Below are positions 61,790 to 64,000 of a stretch of DNA of 64,000 bases, piece after piece. Each line of letters starts with the position of its first letter. Positions within the stretch are counted from its first letter, which is position 1. The stretch is from Locusta migratoria (taxonomy: Eukaryota; Arthropoda; Insecta; Orthoptera; Acrididae): assembly GCA_026315105.1 (NCBI GenBank), contig CM048744.1, positions 27,383,759 to 27,447,758 of the forward strand. Reading direction: 5' to 3'. The notes beneath the pieces are model-generated. The model was not told the DNA's origin, searched no databases, and worked only from the letters and a program-made list of their open reading frames with translations. The translations under genes and the position numbers were made by a program.

Positions 61790-64000
61790 TACGATAAGCA
61801 CCTCCCAGCTGTCCAGAAGTTTGTTTAAAATCTACCGGTGGATTCACTTCTGTAATTTATTCAAAGATCCCTCAGTTCAACTTAACATTTATGGCGAGAG
61901 TTATTTCCGAATTAGACCACTCAGAAAACAGACATGGCTTTGCTCGAGGAAGTGAAAAATAAAATTAATGAATCGCAGGTGTAGTTGAAGAAAAAGTAAG
62001 GGAAAAATGCTACAGGTTTTTCCTGACCACCAGCCTGATGGAACTTCGGAAAATTGTGTTCCAGCGTTTCTTTTCGACGTGTGCCGTAAGTGAAGGACTC
62101 CCTTGTCACATCTAGTGATGTAAGAGCGTTCATTCTTGACACTTAAGTTAATACTAAACTTACAAACTACTTCAGTCATTTACTGTGAACCGAAATATGG
62201 GCTGAATGTTTAAGATAACTGGTTTATTCTGCGTTTGTTAAATAGTATAATACATGTATATGTTGTGTGATGCTTTCTGCGTTGAAGAACTGTGCACGTT
62301 TTCATTTTCCTTATTTTAAAAGAATAAAAATTTGCACATAAGTCACCATCACGTATTTTACTCCATTGAGTGACATTAGCCCCCTTTTAGGAGCAGCCTT
62401 TCTGGTGACTGGTGACACGTCAGGACCAGTGGTGATAAATTCAGAGATCTGATTGCCTCTCTGACGATTGCCCAATATTCGCGTCCTGCCGACACTCGGG
62501 ATCGACCAGTTTCTACTGGACGGCGCGTTCAGCCGTGGTTCGCCCATTCCTGGACTACTGTCAAACGGTGGGACCGCGATCAGCCGATTTCCCCAAGCCG
62601 CTTCATTGGGAGCAACTGCGCGCCATTTCTGCGAGGCACAGTTACTGTTCAACTGAGCACGTGGAATGGAACGTGGGAACATCTTATACCGAGGCATGGA
62701 CTTGACTGCACCTTTCTATCCTCGGCAGTTGCTCAGTGAAATTGAGCTGCAGTGCAACGAGTTCATCCATCGACCGTCAAAGTTTACAATTTTCCATTTC
62801 CCGTCGACAGCTGAATATCAATTTGTGGCCAATTCCCCTAACTCCTACGAGGTGAGATTTTCTTTTCCTTAGAGGTATTAGTTGCTTAAAATCAACAGAC
62901 AGGCGGATATCCAGCTGATACATCGTTCGGCAGAACCAGTAGAGAAACTGGCCTCTATCGGAACTATCCCTGCCCTTGAGCTGTCTACACGAGCGCGGTT
63001 CATCGTGTCGGGTGTTTACCACTGTCAGTCAGTCACTCTATCTCTCTCTCCTGCTCCCACACATTCATTTAGTTCTCATCATGATTACTTTTCTGTGAAA
63101 AGAAGTAGAGTCCGTCGATCACATGCGCAATAACCAATGCGAACAGCTCGGTTAGCAGATTAATTATCGACCTTTGAGCATACTTAAAACGCGCTGTGGA
63201 GTAGTGCTACAAATATGGAGCAACTGAAAATCGTGATTACTCCGGTACAATTACAGTTTTAATTGACCTGAATATTGGCAAGGAGCGAAAATTGCGCTGC
63301 CATTAAATATCGGCACATCCCATCACGCAACAGAAGCTCAGCAATACATATTCATTTCGTATTACAGAGTTCAATAAAAGGGTATTATCAAAACCGATGC
63401 CTTATTACTACAGAATCGGAATATATATGAACATTATTTTCGTCCTTAGTGATTTTTTAAAACGATAATTCACGTACATTTCCTATCATTTTAATATTCT
63501 GCTGGAAACACTTCTGACACTGAAAAACAATTTCAGTCACTTACTTCCCACGATCAGACAATTTCGGAATTGTGCCGTTTTAAAGTGCTTATTCGTTCTT
63601 CGTAATCTTGAGCGGCCACTGGGTCTAAGTGACTACAACGCGCGTCTGTCAGAACGAATGTCATCGTAATACAGTCAACGTGCAGAATGGATTGTGTTGA
63701 AAATTGTGTTAGGAAATTTTTGGCTTTGGAAAACAACATCTCAAAGTTATATTTTTGAAGGCAATTGACATGGTACCAGATTATGTGGTTTAACGCCCAC
63801 TGCTTGTCTCAATACTTTCTGAATAGTTCTGTAAAAGAATAAAGCCTCCAGCATGATTCACGATCAGAATTCTCATCTACACTGATTCTACTACTTTTAT
63901 TCATTTTTAAAAACTTCTCAGAAACTAAGTTGGTAATCTTGTATTCTTTTTTGCAGATATCTGAACTTCATTCCGGATTTTTTGCATTATTATACCAAAC
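61790..64000. other. unassigned stretch to the window end
   Basis: A 128-codon minus-strand ORF at 62311-62697 and a 68-codon plus-strand ORF at 62666-62872 carry no recognisable motif. Bases 62460-62650 are moderately GC-rich. No repeat family was identified. Confidence 0.45.

Noticed and set aside
62311..62697. A 128-codon minus-strand ORF as a gene
   Set aside because: No motif, no repeat relationship and no supporting signals; moderate GC content alone can explain the open frame.

Overview
This window looks like repeat-dense, non-coding DNA from a large arthropod genome. The SINE families, the LINE/Penelope/mariner mixture, the microsatellites and the AT-rich background fit an orthopteran such as a grasshopper or locust. 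That organism call is an inference from repeat style; no host gene identifies the species. I find no convincing intact host protein-coding gene, no rRNA and no genuine tRNA gene. Nearly every recognisable coding stretch belongs to a transposable element, and most are broken.

Layout. 0-8.7 kb: SINE copies, fragments of two non-LTR retrotransposons (LINEs) on the minus strand, a palindrome built on a tRNA-like sequence, and an old mariner. 10.1-13.5 kb: a decayed, near full-length LINE on the minus strand with an AP-type endonuclease. 13.7-20.2 kb: mariner and Tc1 relics, a Penelope-like inverted unit and SINEs. 20.9-28.8 kb: a Jockey/CR1-like LINE split by a 5.9-kb I-clade LINE (gag-like ORF1, endonuclease, reverse transcriptase, RNase H) with a 10-bp target-site duplication; this is the best preserved coding block. 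29-36.5 kb: SINEs, an unidentified element with imperfect terminal inverted repeats around a 136-codon ORF, a long unassigned stretch and a small RTE-like fragment. 36.6-42.95 kb: a minus-strand LINE with an esterase-like ORF1, interrupted at 39.14-41.84 kb by a head-to-head Penelope-like insertion. Its 1.11-kb arms are almost identical and each carries a hammerhead-ribozyme motif. 43.9-50.1 kb: a mariner with 308-bp terminal repeats, piggyBac relics and an inverted-repeat element. 51-52.2 kb: a second Penelope-like fragment with a GIY-YIG endonuclease. 53.5-61.8 kb: SINEs of three families, a TA-flanked mariner with an unusual catalytic spacing, CpG-rich DNA and a triple nested insertion. The last 2.2 kb are unassigned.

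How the parts relate. The commonest SINE ends in the same short stem-loop as the I-clade LINE at 27.6 kb, which suggests that LINE reverse transcriptase mobilised the SINEs. Target-site duplications and nesting give relative ages: LINE before SINE or Penelope insertion, and mariner before SINE. The most distinctive signal is the set of Penelope-linked hammerhead motifs, several with a self-complementary ACTAGT stem III expected to work as dimers.
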